A DNA stretch of 52,698 nt from a virus: IMG/VR virus record IMGVR_UViG_3300048800_000113, positions 1-52,698 of that record; one strand, 5' to 3'. Of this stretch, positions 1 through 6,177 are shown in pieces. The stretch's first letter is position 1. Every line of letters begins with the position of its first letter. Position numbers and translations under genes: made by a program. The notes beneath the pieces were generated by a model, which was given only the letters and a program-made list of their open reading frames with translations, did no database searches and was not told the origin of the DNA.

Positions 1-143
1 GGATGTCCCAGATTCGGCTCATCGTGAGGCCTCACCTCCCGACTATGAGCTGCTGCTCCGGCAGCGCTCCATCGATAAGGGGGGGGGATGACACAAGCAA
101 GGCTCTGGCACCTCGCCAGAGCCTCGCTTGTGTAGGTCCTGAC

Positions 144-1478
144 CTAGCGTGCTCTGTGCTCTCCAACGTCCGTCAGAGCGCCACGCTTGCGGCCACACCC
201 GCACCGCAAGCCATGAGCACCCATGGCAGGCATCGGGCAGAGCGTGAGAGCGTGAGTCCAGTAGTGCCACGTCTCGATGATGTCGCTCTGACCAATGCGA
301 CCCATGACGCGGTGAGCAGTGCGCTCGATGAGAGGCTTGCCTACCGTCGGCCCACACCCGCACGTTGCCTTGTGCTCACCCCAGAGCCGAGATGTCAGGA
401 TGTTGTCTGGAGACTCGATGGGACGCTTGCAGGCGGTTGCTTGCGACCTAGCGTCGCTAGCCTCGTGAGCCGTGAGAGCAGCATCGTCGGCCCGTACAGA
501 GCGTTTGGCTGCCAGTCCGGCATCGTTTGGCCCTCCCGTAGCACTGAACAGTGTTCCGGGTGTCTGCGAGCCGCTAGCGCCGTGAGAGATGCCCTCTAGC
601 GGTTGCCCGGGTGTCGGTCCTTGCCTGCCCTTACTGCCAGTGTTGACCCGATGCCCTCTCACTGGCTGAAGGGGTGCAACATGGCTGCCAGTGTTGATGT
701 CTGGCTGAAAGTCGCTCATGGGTCGATACGTGGCGTACTCGATGCCCTCCGGCCGAGCGCCGTTGTTCCACACTGCCAGACCATGCCCACCATAGGCACG
801 ACGGTCCCGAGTCACCCATGCCAGAGCGCTAGAGGTCAGAGTCTCGACAGTCTCAGAGTCATCTCTCAGAGCCTGCACCATGGCATAGGCAGTGCATCCT
901 GCCTTACGTAGTTCGGTGCTTGCTTGCTTTGTTCTAGGCCGTGAAACACCCGCAGCAGTAGCGATAACCGTCACCTTGAGAGGTACGTACAGAGCGCCGT
1001 TATAGTCACGGGTTGCACTGTGCTTTGCAGCATCGGCGATTACTGCTGAGACGATGCTTGCAGCACCATGAGGTGCCAGTGCCAGAGCATCGGCCAGTGG
1101 CAGAATCTCACCCCTAGATCCTCCGTCGTAGGACCGTGCTACCTCATCACGGCTCGACATCATTGCTACCTCTAGCGCGTCTCGCTCTGCCTGCGTCTCG
1201 ACATCATCAAGACTCACGAAATCAGGATCAGCCGATTTCGTTTGTTCGGTGCGGTGCTTGCTCATTACTGCCTGATGTGAGGCTTGCTCGATGCTCACGC
1301 CGTTACGCCACACTGCGAGAAACACGTGAGGCATAGCGTCTGCCTCAGCATCGGCACTGGCACCGATAGCCCTAGCGACCTTGTGCACTGCTGCAAGGAT
1401 CTGCACTGATGTCTCAGCACCTAGAGCCGTAGCGGCTCGGCTCCAGTCTGCGAGCGTTTGGTCTGTCTGTACTGACAT
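144..1478 (-). CDS. Hypothetical protein, possible helix-turn-helix DNA-binding protein
   Basis: I do not recognise this 444-residue protein. It is the only leftward gene at the left edge and diverges from the long rightward operon. I chose the ATG at 1478 because GAGAGG lies just upstream; an in-frame GTG at 1493 is possible. The N-terminal 200 residues are helical and alanine-rich, with a segment near residues 165-190 (VIATAAGVSRPRTKQA) that resembles a helix-turn-helix. Its middle part is vaguely sigma-factor-like, but I would not call it that. The last ~200 residues are Gly/Ser/Thr/Pro-rich with a CGCG-type Cys pattern and no recognisable fold. Base use is odd for the window: CTAG, CAGAGC and CTCGATG words recur. 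Its position beside the divergent control region makes a regulator plausible, which is inference. Confidence 0.6.
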   Translation of the reverse strand: MSVQTDQTLADWSRAATALGAETSVQILAAVHKVARAIGASADAEADAMPHVFLAVWRNGVSIEQASHQAVMSKHRTEQTKSADPDFVSLDDVETQAERDALEVAMMSSRDEVARSYDGGSRGEILPLADALALAPHGAASIVSAVIADAAKHSATRDYNGALYVPLKVTVIATAAGVSRPRTKQASTELRKAGCTAYAMVQALRDDSETVETLTSSALAWVTRDRRAYGGHGLAVWNNGARPEGIEYATYRPMSDFQPDINTGSHVAPLQPVRGHRVNTGSKGRQGPTPGQPLEGISHGASGSQTPGTLFSATGGPNDAGLAAKRSVRADDAALTAHEASDARSQATACKRPIESPDNILTSRLWGEHKATCGCGPTVGKPLIERTAHRVMGRIGQSDIIETWHYWTHALTLCPMPAMGAHGLRCGCGRKRGALTDVGEHRAR

Positions 1479-1546
1479 GATCTTGCCTCTCACCTAAGCC
1501 AAGGCACGTTGCCTTGTGTTGTCAGTGTGACAGTAATTACGCGCTT

Positions 1547-1577
1547 GCGCCATACCCTTGTGAGTATTGCTAGTGAG
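1547..1577 (+). repeat. 31-bp direct repeat, copy 1
   Basis: This copy matches 1650-1680 with only a few differences. The shared core is GTATTGCTAGTGAG and the shared left part is GCGCCA-ACCCT. The copies lie 103 bp apart in the divergent control region. The core has a partial dyad (CTCA...TGAG in copy 2), as expected for an operator or a duplicated promoter. Confidence 0.7.
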
Positions 1578-1579
1578 AG

Positions 1580-1792
1580 ATTCAGCAGCGCTCGCAGCAG
1601 CGCTCGCAGGCTTGCTCGCAGGCTTGCTCGCAGCAGAGCAGCAGCGCTCGCGCCAAACCCTCTCAAGTATTGCTAGTGAGGCTCGCAGAGCCGCTCGCAG
1701 CAGCGCTCACCTAGCGCTCGCAGCAGAGCCGCTCGCAGGCTCGCAGCAGAGCCGCTCGCAGCAGCGCGGCTCACCTAGGCACCGCCTAGGCC
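1580..1792. repeat. Low-complexity cluster of CTCGCAGC / CAGCGCTCG words
   Basis: The words CTCGCAG, GCAGCGCTC and GCAGAGCCGCTC recur at irregular spacing across about 200 bases, interrupted once by direct-repeat copy 2. The spacing is too irregular for a CRISPR array and there are no spacers. Possible roles are iterons for an origin-binding protein or a slipped-strand expansion. Confidence 0.6.
1650..1680 (+). repeat. 31-bp direct repeat, copy 2
   Basis: Second copy of the repeat at 1547-1577, again followed directly by CTCGCAG-type words. CTCAAGTATTGCTAGTGAG reads as a partial inverted repeat. Function is unknown; an operator or duplicated promoter is inferred. Confidence 0.7.
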
Positions 1793-1880
1793 GGCCTGGC
1801 CACGAGCCGCCGGCTAGGCGGAACAAGCAACGCGCGCGCAACGAGCGCACGCGAACGAGCTCACGAGGAGGTGAGTCGAA

Positions 1881-2021
1881 ATGGCCTTCTGGTCACGAAG
1901 CGGCCTTCCGGTCGTGAAAGTCACCTTGCACCAGGTCACATGGTGCGACAAGCACGGGCACGCCCCTGTCTTACGAGAGGGGAAGTGGACCTGCGCACAC
2001 TGCGCTCACCTGCACAGGTGA
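1881..2021 (+). CDS. Small zinc-ribbon-like protein (46 aa)
   Basis: A short reading frame with a very good ribosome binding site (GAGGAGGTGAG) 6 bases before its ATG. The 46-residue product has a WCDKHGH motif near the middle and CAHCAHLH near the end, together a plausible four-ligand zinc site. It is the first gene of the rightward operon, just after the control region. Function is unknown; many short Cys/His proteins follow in the same operon. Confidence 0.6.
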   Translation: MAFWSRSGLPVVKVTLHQVTWCDKHGHAPVLREGKWTCAHCAHLHR

Positions 2022-2076
2022 GTGAGTACCGGCTACACACGCCACGAGCCTGCGGGCCCCTGGGTGCCTAGCCAGC

Positions 2077-2331
2077 TTGGGCGAGGCCTCACCCCTCTCT
2101 CAAGCGCGATTCACGAGCAATCGTGAAACCTCCTCGGCAGCACGAGGTGCTATATGGCGCTGTGCACGACCAGGGTGCAAATGGGCACCTGGACAACAAA
2201 ATACGCACGCATACGAGCAGGGTGCTCGTGATGTGGTCACTGCGATGACGGGGACGGACCCCCGAGCGGGAGCACGCGAAGACTCCTACGGGACGAGCGG
2301 CGCCATCAATACATCATCACGAGCACCCTGA
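2077..2331 (+). CDS. Doubtful small ORF with a Cys pair
   Basis: An 84-codon open frame (TTG start) whose middle part reads RCARPGCKW, followed by a helical stretch, like the short zinc proteins common in actinophages. No ribosome binding site or ATG supports the start, and the first third looks like translated intergenic DNA. If real, translation probably begins nearer the Cys pair, where only non-standard starts are in frame. Low confidence. Confidence 0.25.
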   Translation: MGEASPLSQARFTSNRETSSAARGAIWRCARPGCKWAPGQQNTHAYEQGARDVVTAMTGTDPRAGAREDSYGTSGAINTSSRAP

Positions 2332-2374
2332 CTCACTCCTGCTCACCGTTGCGGGACAGAGATTCCCCTGTGGT

Positions 2375-2427
2375 ACGGACGCCCGTCCGTGCCCTCGGGG
2401 AGTCACGAGCAACGGGCTCGGGACTCC
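2375..2427 (+). other. Two hairpins in the leader of the 2451 gene
   Basis: First hairpin: ACGGAC (2375-2380) with GTCCGT (2385-2390). Second hairpin: GGAGTC-A-CGAGC (2399-2410) pairs with GCTCG-G-GACTCC (2416-2427), giving 11 base pairs around an A/G mismatch. No T-run follows, and the ribosome binding site of the next gene starts about 12 bases downstream. This may be an attenuator, an RNA-stability element or an RNA protein-binding site. The pairing is seen; the role is inferred. Confidence 0.55.
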
Positions 2428-2450
2428 TTCTCACAAGAAGGAGCACCATC

Positions 2451-2942
2451 ATGAGCAAGAACCTCACCACGGTCATCGCGGGTCACAAGCTCCCGCTCCT
2501 GGCGACCGAGGTCATGAAGAAGGACGAGCACGGGAACAAGGTCGGTACCGGCAAGTTCTGGCACTGCTTTCGCATCGACGCCCGCACCATGTTCGGGGTG
2601 TCGATCCCTGCCCTCGACAAGGCGCTGCCGACGAGCATCGAGATCGACGGCACCAAGGTCGACCTCGCCATCGAGATGCAGGCCCCGTCCTACACGGACC
2701 GCCTGACCAAGAAGGTCGTCGTCCGCAAGAACCGCCACCTCCAGGCCAAGGCCAACGGCACGTTCACGAGCCCGACGCTGGGCGAGGAGCGGGCGTACTC
2801 CGTCACCATCACCGACACCGGTGACGACGTGTGGAACGTCACGGTGAAGGTCAACCGTGGCGCTGGCTCGGTGTCCCCCGAGTCGAAGCACGAGAAGGCC
2901 GCTGCCAACGCGGCCAAGCTGGCGGCCTTCCTGGCCTCCTGA
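2451..2942 (+). CDS. Hypothetical protein (163 aa)
   Basis: Not recognised. The ATG at 2451 follows AGAAGGAG; upstream in-frame starts would run through the hairpin leader and are rejected. The product is lysine-rich and mixed alpha/beta, with strands around residues 20-110 and a basic, alanine-rich C-terminal helix (residues ~140-163). It has no Cys, signal peptide or membrane segment. It is the first medium-sized gene of the operon and has a structured leader, so it may be made abundantly early in infection (inference). Confidence 0.85.
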   Translation: MSKNLTTVIAGHKLPLLATEVMKKDEHGNKVGTGKFWHCFRIDARTMFGVSIPALDKALPTSIEIDGTKVDLAIEMQAPSYTDRLTKKVVVRKNRHLQAKANGTFTSPTLGEERAYSVTITDTGDDVWNVTVKVNRGAGSVSPESKHEKAAANAAKLAAFLAS

Positions 2943-2972
2943 CCCATCCGTCCCTACGAGCGAGAAGGAGCC

Positions 2973-3320
2973 ATGTGCATTCACGAGTTGAGTGAGTGCG
3001 CGTGGTGCCCCTCGGAGTCCACATACGTGGCACGAGGAGAGGCGCTGCGCGCACTCATGGAGCGGCCGGCACGAGAGCACGTGCTACCGCTCCAGGTTGT
3101 GGCCACGGTGGTCCCTGCGCCGAGCACGGACTCCTTCGACCACTACGAGCCTGGCTACGAGTCGGCCAGCCTCAAGTACACCAAGCAGGTCCCACGCTTG
3201 GGATACCCACACTGGGCAGTCACGAGCGAGGTCGTGCCCCAGAATCTGCCTGGCATCCGGTGCTACGAGCGCTCGGAGTACGGCGAGATCACCTACATCG
3301 GCGAGCGCAGGCCCTACTGA
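2973..3320 (+). CDS. Hypothetical protein (115 aa) with N-terminal Cys pair
   Basis: Starts with ATG after GAGAAGGAG. The N-terminus has CIHELSECAWC, a possible metal-binding cluster; the rest is Tyr/Glu/Pro-rich and ends in YIGERRPY. No family is recognised. The surrounding DNA is rich in CACGAG/TACGAG words. The stop is followed 9 bases later by an AACGAGCGTT site. Confidence 0.75.
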   Translation: MCIHELSECAWCPSESTYVARGEALRALMERPAREHVLPLQVVATVVPAPSTDSFDHYEPGYESASLKYTKQVPRLGYPHWAVTSEVVPQNLPGIRCYERSEYGEITYIGERRPY

Positions 3321-3329
3321 GGGCGTGCA

Positions 3330-3339
3330 AACGAGCGTT
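3330..3339. promoter_or_regulatory. AACG-NN-CGTT palindromic site (leftmost exact copy)
   Basis: AACGAGCGTT in a short intergenic gap. Its flanks match the longer version of the element: TGCA before it, and GTTACGTCTGG after it. It belongs to the dispersed family described in the family entry. Confidence 0.7.
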
Positions 3340-3369
3340 GTTACGTCTGGTCTGCGAGAGGAGGCCGTG

Positions 3370-3582
3370 ATGAACACCGGCCTGGCACGACGTGCCAAGC
3401 ACGTCATGCAGAAGCGAGCACGTATCAAGCGACGCAAGTACCGCGAGGACCTACGTGCCGGTCTGGTCCGAGGACCGATGACCATCGCTCACCAGAACGG
3501 ACTGCCACACGAGTGGCGCAAGTGCCCAGTGTGCACGATGGCGCACATACGAGCCGTCAACACGATCCCACCTACGACCTAA
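3370..3582 (+). CDS. Small basic protein (70 aa) with CPVC motif
   Basis: Good Shine-Dalgarno (GAGAGGAGG) before GTGATG; I use the ATG at 3370, but the GTG one codon earlier is possible. Residues 10-30 are very basic (KRARIKRRKY) and a CPVC pair with nearby His residues lies near residue 52. This suggests a small nucleic-acid-binding protein. Family unknown. Confidence 0.7.
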   Translation: MNTGLARRAKHVMQKRARIKRRKYREDLRAGLVRGPMTIAHQNGLPHEWRKCPVCTMAHIRAVNTIPPTT

Positions 3583-3591
3583 GGAGTCGTC

Positions 3592-3792
3592 ATGGTCGAG
3601 TACACCGTCACCGACGAGCAGCAAGAGCGCCTCGGCCACCTGACACTGAGGGAGTGGACGAGCATCGCCCACCTGCGTGGCTGGTGCCACAACAGCGTGG
3701 CTTGCCCAACATGCCTGAGCGAACGGAAGGCCATGGCCTTCTGGACGAACAAGGGACGAGCCGACGCGATCCGCGAGATCGCAGAAGGCTGA
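3592..3792 (+). CDS. Small zinc-motif protein (66 aa)
   Basis: ATG after AAGGAG, starting 10 bases after the previous stop. The motif WCHNSVACPTC near residues 31-41 gives three Cys and one His in a knuckle-like arrangement; the rest is helical and charged. No family is recognised. Confidence 0.75.
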   Translation: MVEYTVTDEQQERLGHLTLREWTSIAHLRGWCHNSVACPTCLSERKAMAFWTNKGRADAIREIAEG

Positions 3793-3806
3793 GGGAGGTG
3801 AGAACG

Positions 3807-3878
3807 ATGCAACGTGGGCAGGAAAGCTGCCCAATAAGGTGCGCTTGCACCACGGCAAACACATTCCTAGCGGCATAG
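3807..3878 (+). CDS. Micro-ORF (23 aa), Cys-rich
   Basis: A very short frame with an excellent ribosome binding site (GGGAGGTGAG) ahead of ATG. The product contains CPIRCACTT, three Cys in six residues. The frame runs through two hairpins: GGGCAG/CTGCCC, and GGTGC-GCTT-GCACC. It could equally be a leader peptide whose translation controls the structured RNA and tRNA-like gene downstream. Confidence 0.4.
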   Translation: MQRGQESCPIRCACTTANTFLAA

Positions 3879-3925
3879 CCGTAGAGACTCGGGACAATAG
3901 GGCCGAGCGCCTGTGGGAGCACCTT

Positions 3926-3997
3926 GGTGGACGTAGCTCAGTAGGCAGAGCGACGTGATAACGAGGGTCGCGGGTTCGAGTCCCGCCGTCCACCCCA
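3926..3997 (+). tRNA. tRNA-like gene with collapsed anticodon arm (identity uncertain)
   Basis: The acceptor stem is perfect (GTGGACG with CGTCCAC) and CCA is encoded at 3995-3997. The D-arm (GCTC...GAGC) and T-arm (GCGGG-TTCGAGT-CCCGC) are canonical. Between them, where about 22-23 bases are usual, there are only 18. No 5-bp anticodon stem can be drawn; the best is two C-G pairs around TGATAA. That loop resembles tRNA-Ile (GAT). The extra G at 3926, pairing with C3994, instead recalls the G-1:C73 feature of tRNA-His. It is either a degenerate tRNA, an unusual minimal tRNA, or a tRNA mimic. Confidence 0.6.
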
Positions 3998-4194
3998 CTG
4001 TCGCCAGTACGGCGACACGTACCTGAGAGGCCAACGAGCCCTCGGTCGTCGTGCTCAGAGCACGGCTAAAACCAACGCGTAACAAGCGCGTTCAACACAT
4101 CCCCGCTCGGATCGGGTCTTAGTTCCCCGCCGAGTGGTGACGAGACATGCCCAACCTCCGCAAACGGGCGTTGGGCTCCCGCAAAGGAGGACAC
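3998..4194 (+). ncRNA. Structured intergenic region after the tRNA-like gene
   Basis: About 200 bases without a supported gene, holding three clean hairpins in a row: TGTCGCC-AGTAC-GGCGACA (3999-4017), CGTGCT-CAG-AGCACG (4050-4064) and AACGCG-TAACAAG-CGCGTT (4074-4092). The first directly follows the tRNA CCA and may be a processing or termination signal. A fragment reading into the 4195 gene has no ribosome binding site. A small RNA is possible but unproven. An AACGGGCGTT site lies at 4163. Confidence 0.35.
4163..4172. promoter_or_regulatory. AACG-NN-CGTT palindromic site
   Basis: AACGGGCGTT, intergenic, 22 bases before the start codon at 4195 and immediately upstream of its ribosome binding site. 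A protein bound here could affect expression of the following small genes. Confidence 0.65.
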
Positions 4195-4353
4195 ATGGAC
4201 TACGAGGTCACTATCTCCACCACCTACACCGTCTTCGCGGTCAGTCCCATCGAGGCCAGTGAGATGGCATTGCATCTTGCTGGCGAAGACGGGCTGCACG
4301 TCGACCGCTCCAACGTCAACATCAGCGTCAAGCCCAGTGGCCGTGATACCTGA
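4195..4353 (+). CDS. Hypothetical protein (52 aa)
   Basis: ATG after AAAGGAGG. The short product begins with a beta-rich stretch (YEVTISTTYTVFAV) followed by a helix and another strand, resembling small phage proteins with a beta-alpha-beta core. A related-looking N-terminus (YRVTWSIDVEADS) occurs in the 12622 gene. Function unknown. Its stop overlaps the next start (TGATG). Confidence 0.75.
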   Translation: MDYEVTISTTYTVFAVSPIEASEMALHLAGEDGLHVDRSNVNISVKPSGRDT

Positions 4354-4430
4354 TGCGCTTTCTCATCGGCGCCACCATCATCCTGCTCTTCTTCGGTGTG
4401 GCGGCTTGGTACGCAGATCGGAACGTGTGA
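4353..4430 (+). CDS. Single-span membrane peptide (25 aa)
   Basis: Starts inside the previous stop (TGATG) and its own stop overlaps the next start in the same way, so it is translationally coupled on both sides. It is a short Met-Arg start, one hydrophobic helix (FLIGATIILLFFGVAAWY) and a charged tail. This is typical of tiny phage membrane peptides of unknown role. Confidence 0.6.
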   Translation: MRFLIGATIILLFFGVAAWYADRNV

Positions 4431-4648
4431 TGAGAACTCGCATCGTCGTCGACGGCGCGACCCCGGCTGAGATCTACGACCTCACGCTCGCATTCCAGCG
4501 AACCACCGCAGGATTCGACCTGCCTGAACAACTCACCACCGTCCCGACCGTGACCGTGTGCGGCAGCGCGATGGGTTGGTCATCTCCCGCCCTGACCGTA
4601 GAACACGCGGCTGCCGTGTTGGCCGAGTACGAGAAGAGAGGTGAGTGA
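4430..4648 (+). CDS. Hypothetical protein (72 aa)
   Basis: Coupled to the preceding membrane peptide by TGATG. A small alpha/beta protein starting MRTRIVVDG, with a long helix at residues 11-30 and a C-terminal helix (AAAVLAEYEKRGE). No Cys and no known motif. Confidence 0.7.
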   Translation: MRTRIVVDGATPAEIYDLTLAFQRTTAGFDLPEQLTTVPTVTVCGSAMGWSSPALTVEHAAAVLAEYEKRGE

Positions 4649-4650
4649 TC

Positions 4651-4740
4651 GTGAGGATGGGCACGTTAGCAGCCTGGGTTCTATTCGACATCGCCATGCT
4701 CGTGGTGCTCGTGGTGCTAGTCCGCAGGTCGGGTCAATGA
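4651..4740 (+). CDS. Single-span membrane peptide (29 aa)
   Basis: GTG start at 4651 (ATG at 4657 also possible), immediately after the previous stop. The product is one hydrophobic helix (LFDIAMLVVLVVLV) with a basic RRSGQ tail. Its stop overlaps the ATG of the next gene. It is the second tiny membrane peptide in this cluster. Confidence 0.55.
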   Translation: MRMGTLAAWVLFDIAMLVVLVVLVRRSGQ

Positions 4741-4964
4741 GCCCGCGCAACATCGAGCCACCTCACCCGCCCTCTGTAGGTAGGAGGCAGATCGTGGGCT
4801 GGAGCTACAACGGCGCTCTCTACTGCGTCGACCACGAGCCCGACTACAAGACAGCCGTCGCCAGTCCCAACGTGGAATCTCTCGACATCCCCCAGCCCGT
4901 CTTCCTCGACGAGATCACCAGTCACGACGTCTGTGACCTCTGCCTTATCCCGCTGGACGCATGA
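4737..4964 (+). CDS. Hypothetical zinc-motif protein (75 aa)
   Basis: Starts at the ATG overlapping the previous stop; a longer in-frame extension would run through the membrane peptide gene and is rejected. It contains YCVDH in the middle and CDLC near the C-terminus, consistent with one split zinc site. Function unknown. Confidence 0.7.
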   Translation: MSPRNIEPPHPPSVGRRQIVGWSYNGALYCVDHEPDYKTAVASPNVESLDIPQPVFLDEITSHDVCDLCLIPLDA

Positions 4965-4976
4965 GAGGAGCAAAGC

Positions 4977-5195
4977 ATGAAGCACGACGAACACGACCGG
5001 CACCGACTGTCGATCGTGCGCATCGAGCCGCCGACAACGCTCGTTTGCAGCCTTGGCTGCTGCGGCGAGCCAGCTGGCTACCAGTTCGTTGGCCGGCGCT
5101 CTGACGGTGGAGATCTGTTCACCTGCAGTCGCCATGTCAGCCAGGTTCAGGAGTGGGTCGGTGGCCATCCCATCACGATCCACCCAGCGCCATGA
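4977..5195 (+). CDS. Hypothetical zinc-motif protein (72 aa)
   Basis: ATG preceded by AGAGGAG. Cys/His ligands occur as CSLGCC (residues ~24-29) and CSRH (residues ~50-53), consistent with a zinc ribbon. The coding sequence carries an AACGCTCGTT site at 5036. The stop overlaps the next ATG (ATGA). Confidence 0.75.
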   Translation: MKHDEHDRHRLSIVRIEPPTTLVCSLGCCGEPAGYQFVGRRSDGGDLFTCSRHVSQVQEWVGGHPITIHPAP

Positions 5196-5407
5196 CCACC
5201 CGCGACAAGGATCTGCCGATCACGTGGTCAGAGCCCGAGAAGGCGGACATGGAGCGCGTCATCAACGAGTGCCCCACCCACCTCTACACGTACAGCCCGG
5301 AGGCTGGCGACACCCGCTACGTCTTCAGCGACGTGCCCTACACCCTGCGCCTGGGCAACGCCTACCTGCACGCCATCCACGTCAAGGAGGGACAACCCCA
5401 TGTCTGA
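5192..5407 (+). CDS. Hypothetical protein (71 aa)
   Basis: I chose the ATG overlapping the previous stop; an upstream in-frame start would lie wholly inside that gene. An acidic, Tyr-rich small protein with no recognised motif. It overlaps the following DUF4192-like gene by eight bases. Confidence 0.7.
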   Translation: MTTRDKDLPITWSEPEKADMERVINECPTHLYTYSPEAGDTRYVFSDVPYTLRLGNAYLHAIHVKEGQPHV

Positions 5408-5678
5408 AACCACCACAATCCGCCTGAAGGGGCCCGCGGATCTGCTCACGTCCCTGCCCTACCAACTCGGTTACCACCCCAAGGACAGCATCGTGGTCGT
5501 CTGCATGAACAACGGCCGGGTCGGACTGGTCCAACGCCTGGACCTTCCACCGATCGAGCATGTCGTTGACGCTCTGGCCTCCATGCTCGAGCCGATGATG
5601 CGTCAGCGTCCCTGCACGTTGGCATGGCCAGCTGGCTGGCCAACCGAATCACCAGGGTCAGCGCGTCGCTGCCTCTGA
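5400..5678 (+). CDS. Truncated DUF4192-like protein (92 aa)
   Basis: The first ~65 residues (IRLKGPADLLTSLPYQLGYH, then DSIVVVC) match the N-terminus of the actinobacterial DUF4192 family, whose members are usually well over 150 residues. Here the frame ends early, and the last ~25 residues (Pro/Arg/Trp-rich) look like out-of-frame translation. The gene may be a relic, a 3' truncation, or a frameshifted copy whose break lies near 5590-5600. DUF4192 has no established function. Confidence 0.65.
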   Translation: MSETTTIRLKGPADLLTSLPYQLGYHPKDSIVVVCMNNGRVGLVQRLDLPPIEHVVDALASMLEPMMRQRPCTLAWPAGWPTESPGSARRCL

Positions 5679-5703
5679 TCAGTCACTGACAGAAGGGATC
5701 GTC

Positions 5704-5859
5704 ATGGAAGGCCCGACACCTGACGAAAAGATCACCGCCGACACGCCCATCTACGACGCCTTGTTGGCGGAGCTCATGTTGGCGAAGTTCATCCGCAAGC
5801 ACGGGCACAAGCCTGGAGAGACTCCGCGCCGGCGCCTGTTCAAGAAGATGCTCCGATGA
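5704..5859 (+). CDS. Small basic protein (51 aa)
   Basis: ATG preceded by AGAAGGGATCGTC. Acidic N-terminus and a basic C-terminal helix (KPGETPRRRLFKKMLR). The stop overlaps the next ATG, so it is translationally coupled to it. No family recognised. Confidence 0.65.
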   Translation: MEGPTPDEKITADTPIYDALLAELMLAKFIRKHGHKPGETPRRRLFKKMLR

Positions 5860-6170
5860 GCGACGACGACTACCACGCCCAGTTCGAGGAGGCACTGCTG
5901 GAGGGGTCGATGCTCCTGAACCTTCACCACCCCACGCACCACGGTGTAGCCACCGAAGGTGACCTGCCACCGTGCCAGATGATCGACCGCGTCGTCAACA
6001 GCCTTGAGGCCGCCCTGGGTCCGCTGATCCTCATCTTCGTGGCCAGCGGCAACCCGATCGAGACGGCGAACCATAAGGCGATGGAGTCGCTCCTGCGCTC
6101 TGCCCTGGAGGTCGGCTTCGCTACCGGCCGCGTGTTCCAGTCCCACGGCTACGACGTACCAGCCAAGTAG
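5856..6170 (+). CDS. Hypothetical protein (104 aa)
   Basis: Starts by ATGA overlap. Mostly helical, with a hydrophobic segment LGPLILIFVASG near residues 54-65 that is too short and isolated to call a membrane span, and several His near residues 24-30. Unknown function. Confidence 0.75.
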   Translation: MSDDDYHAQFEEALLEGSMLLNLHHPTHHGVATEGDLPPCQMIDRVVNSLEAALGPLILIFVASGNPIETANHKAMESLLRSALEVGFATGRVFQSHGYDVPAK

Positions 6171-6177
6171 GTCAGTC

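Larger units (their letters stand above)
1479..1880. promoter_or_regulatory. Divergent gene-free control region
   Basis: About 400 bases without a convincing gene, between the leftward gene ending at 144 and the start of the rightward operon. It holds two 31-bp imperfect direct repeats and a dense field of CTCGCAGC/GCAGCGCTC words. As the only divergent intergenic region in the window it is the natural place for promoters firing both ways, and perhaps a replication origin. No textbook -35/-10 pair is clear. Confidence 0.55.

Noticed and set aside
3-599. Rightward open frame at the left edge
   Set aside because: It is a shadow of the leftward 144-1478 gene, has no ribosome site and reads as low-complexity Arg/Ser/Pro.
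144-1478. Calling the left gene a sigma factor
   Set aside because: Faint similarity in the middle of the protein, but no convincing region 2 or region 4 motifs; left as hypothetical.
1580-1792. CRISPR-like array of short repeats
   Set aside because: The words are short, irregularly spaced and degenerate, with no unique spacers or constant repeat of 25 or more bases.
3926-3997. Attachment site for an integrase
   Set aside because: No integrase gene is visible and the element is inside an early operon; kept only as a tRNA-like gene.
4074-4092. AACGCG...CGCGTT hairpin as a family member
   Set aside because: Half-sites are similar but the 7-base loop does not fit the two-base centre of the family; treated as an RNA hairpin.
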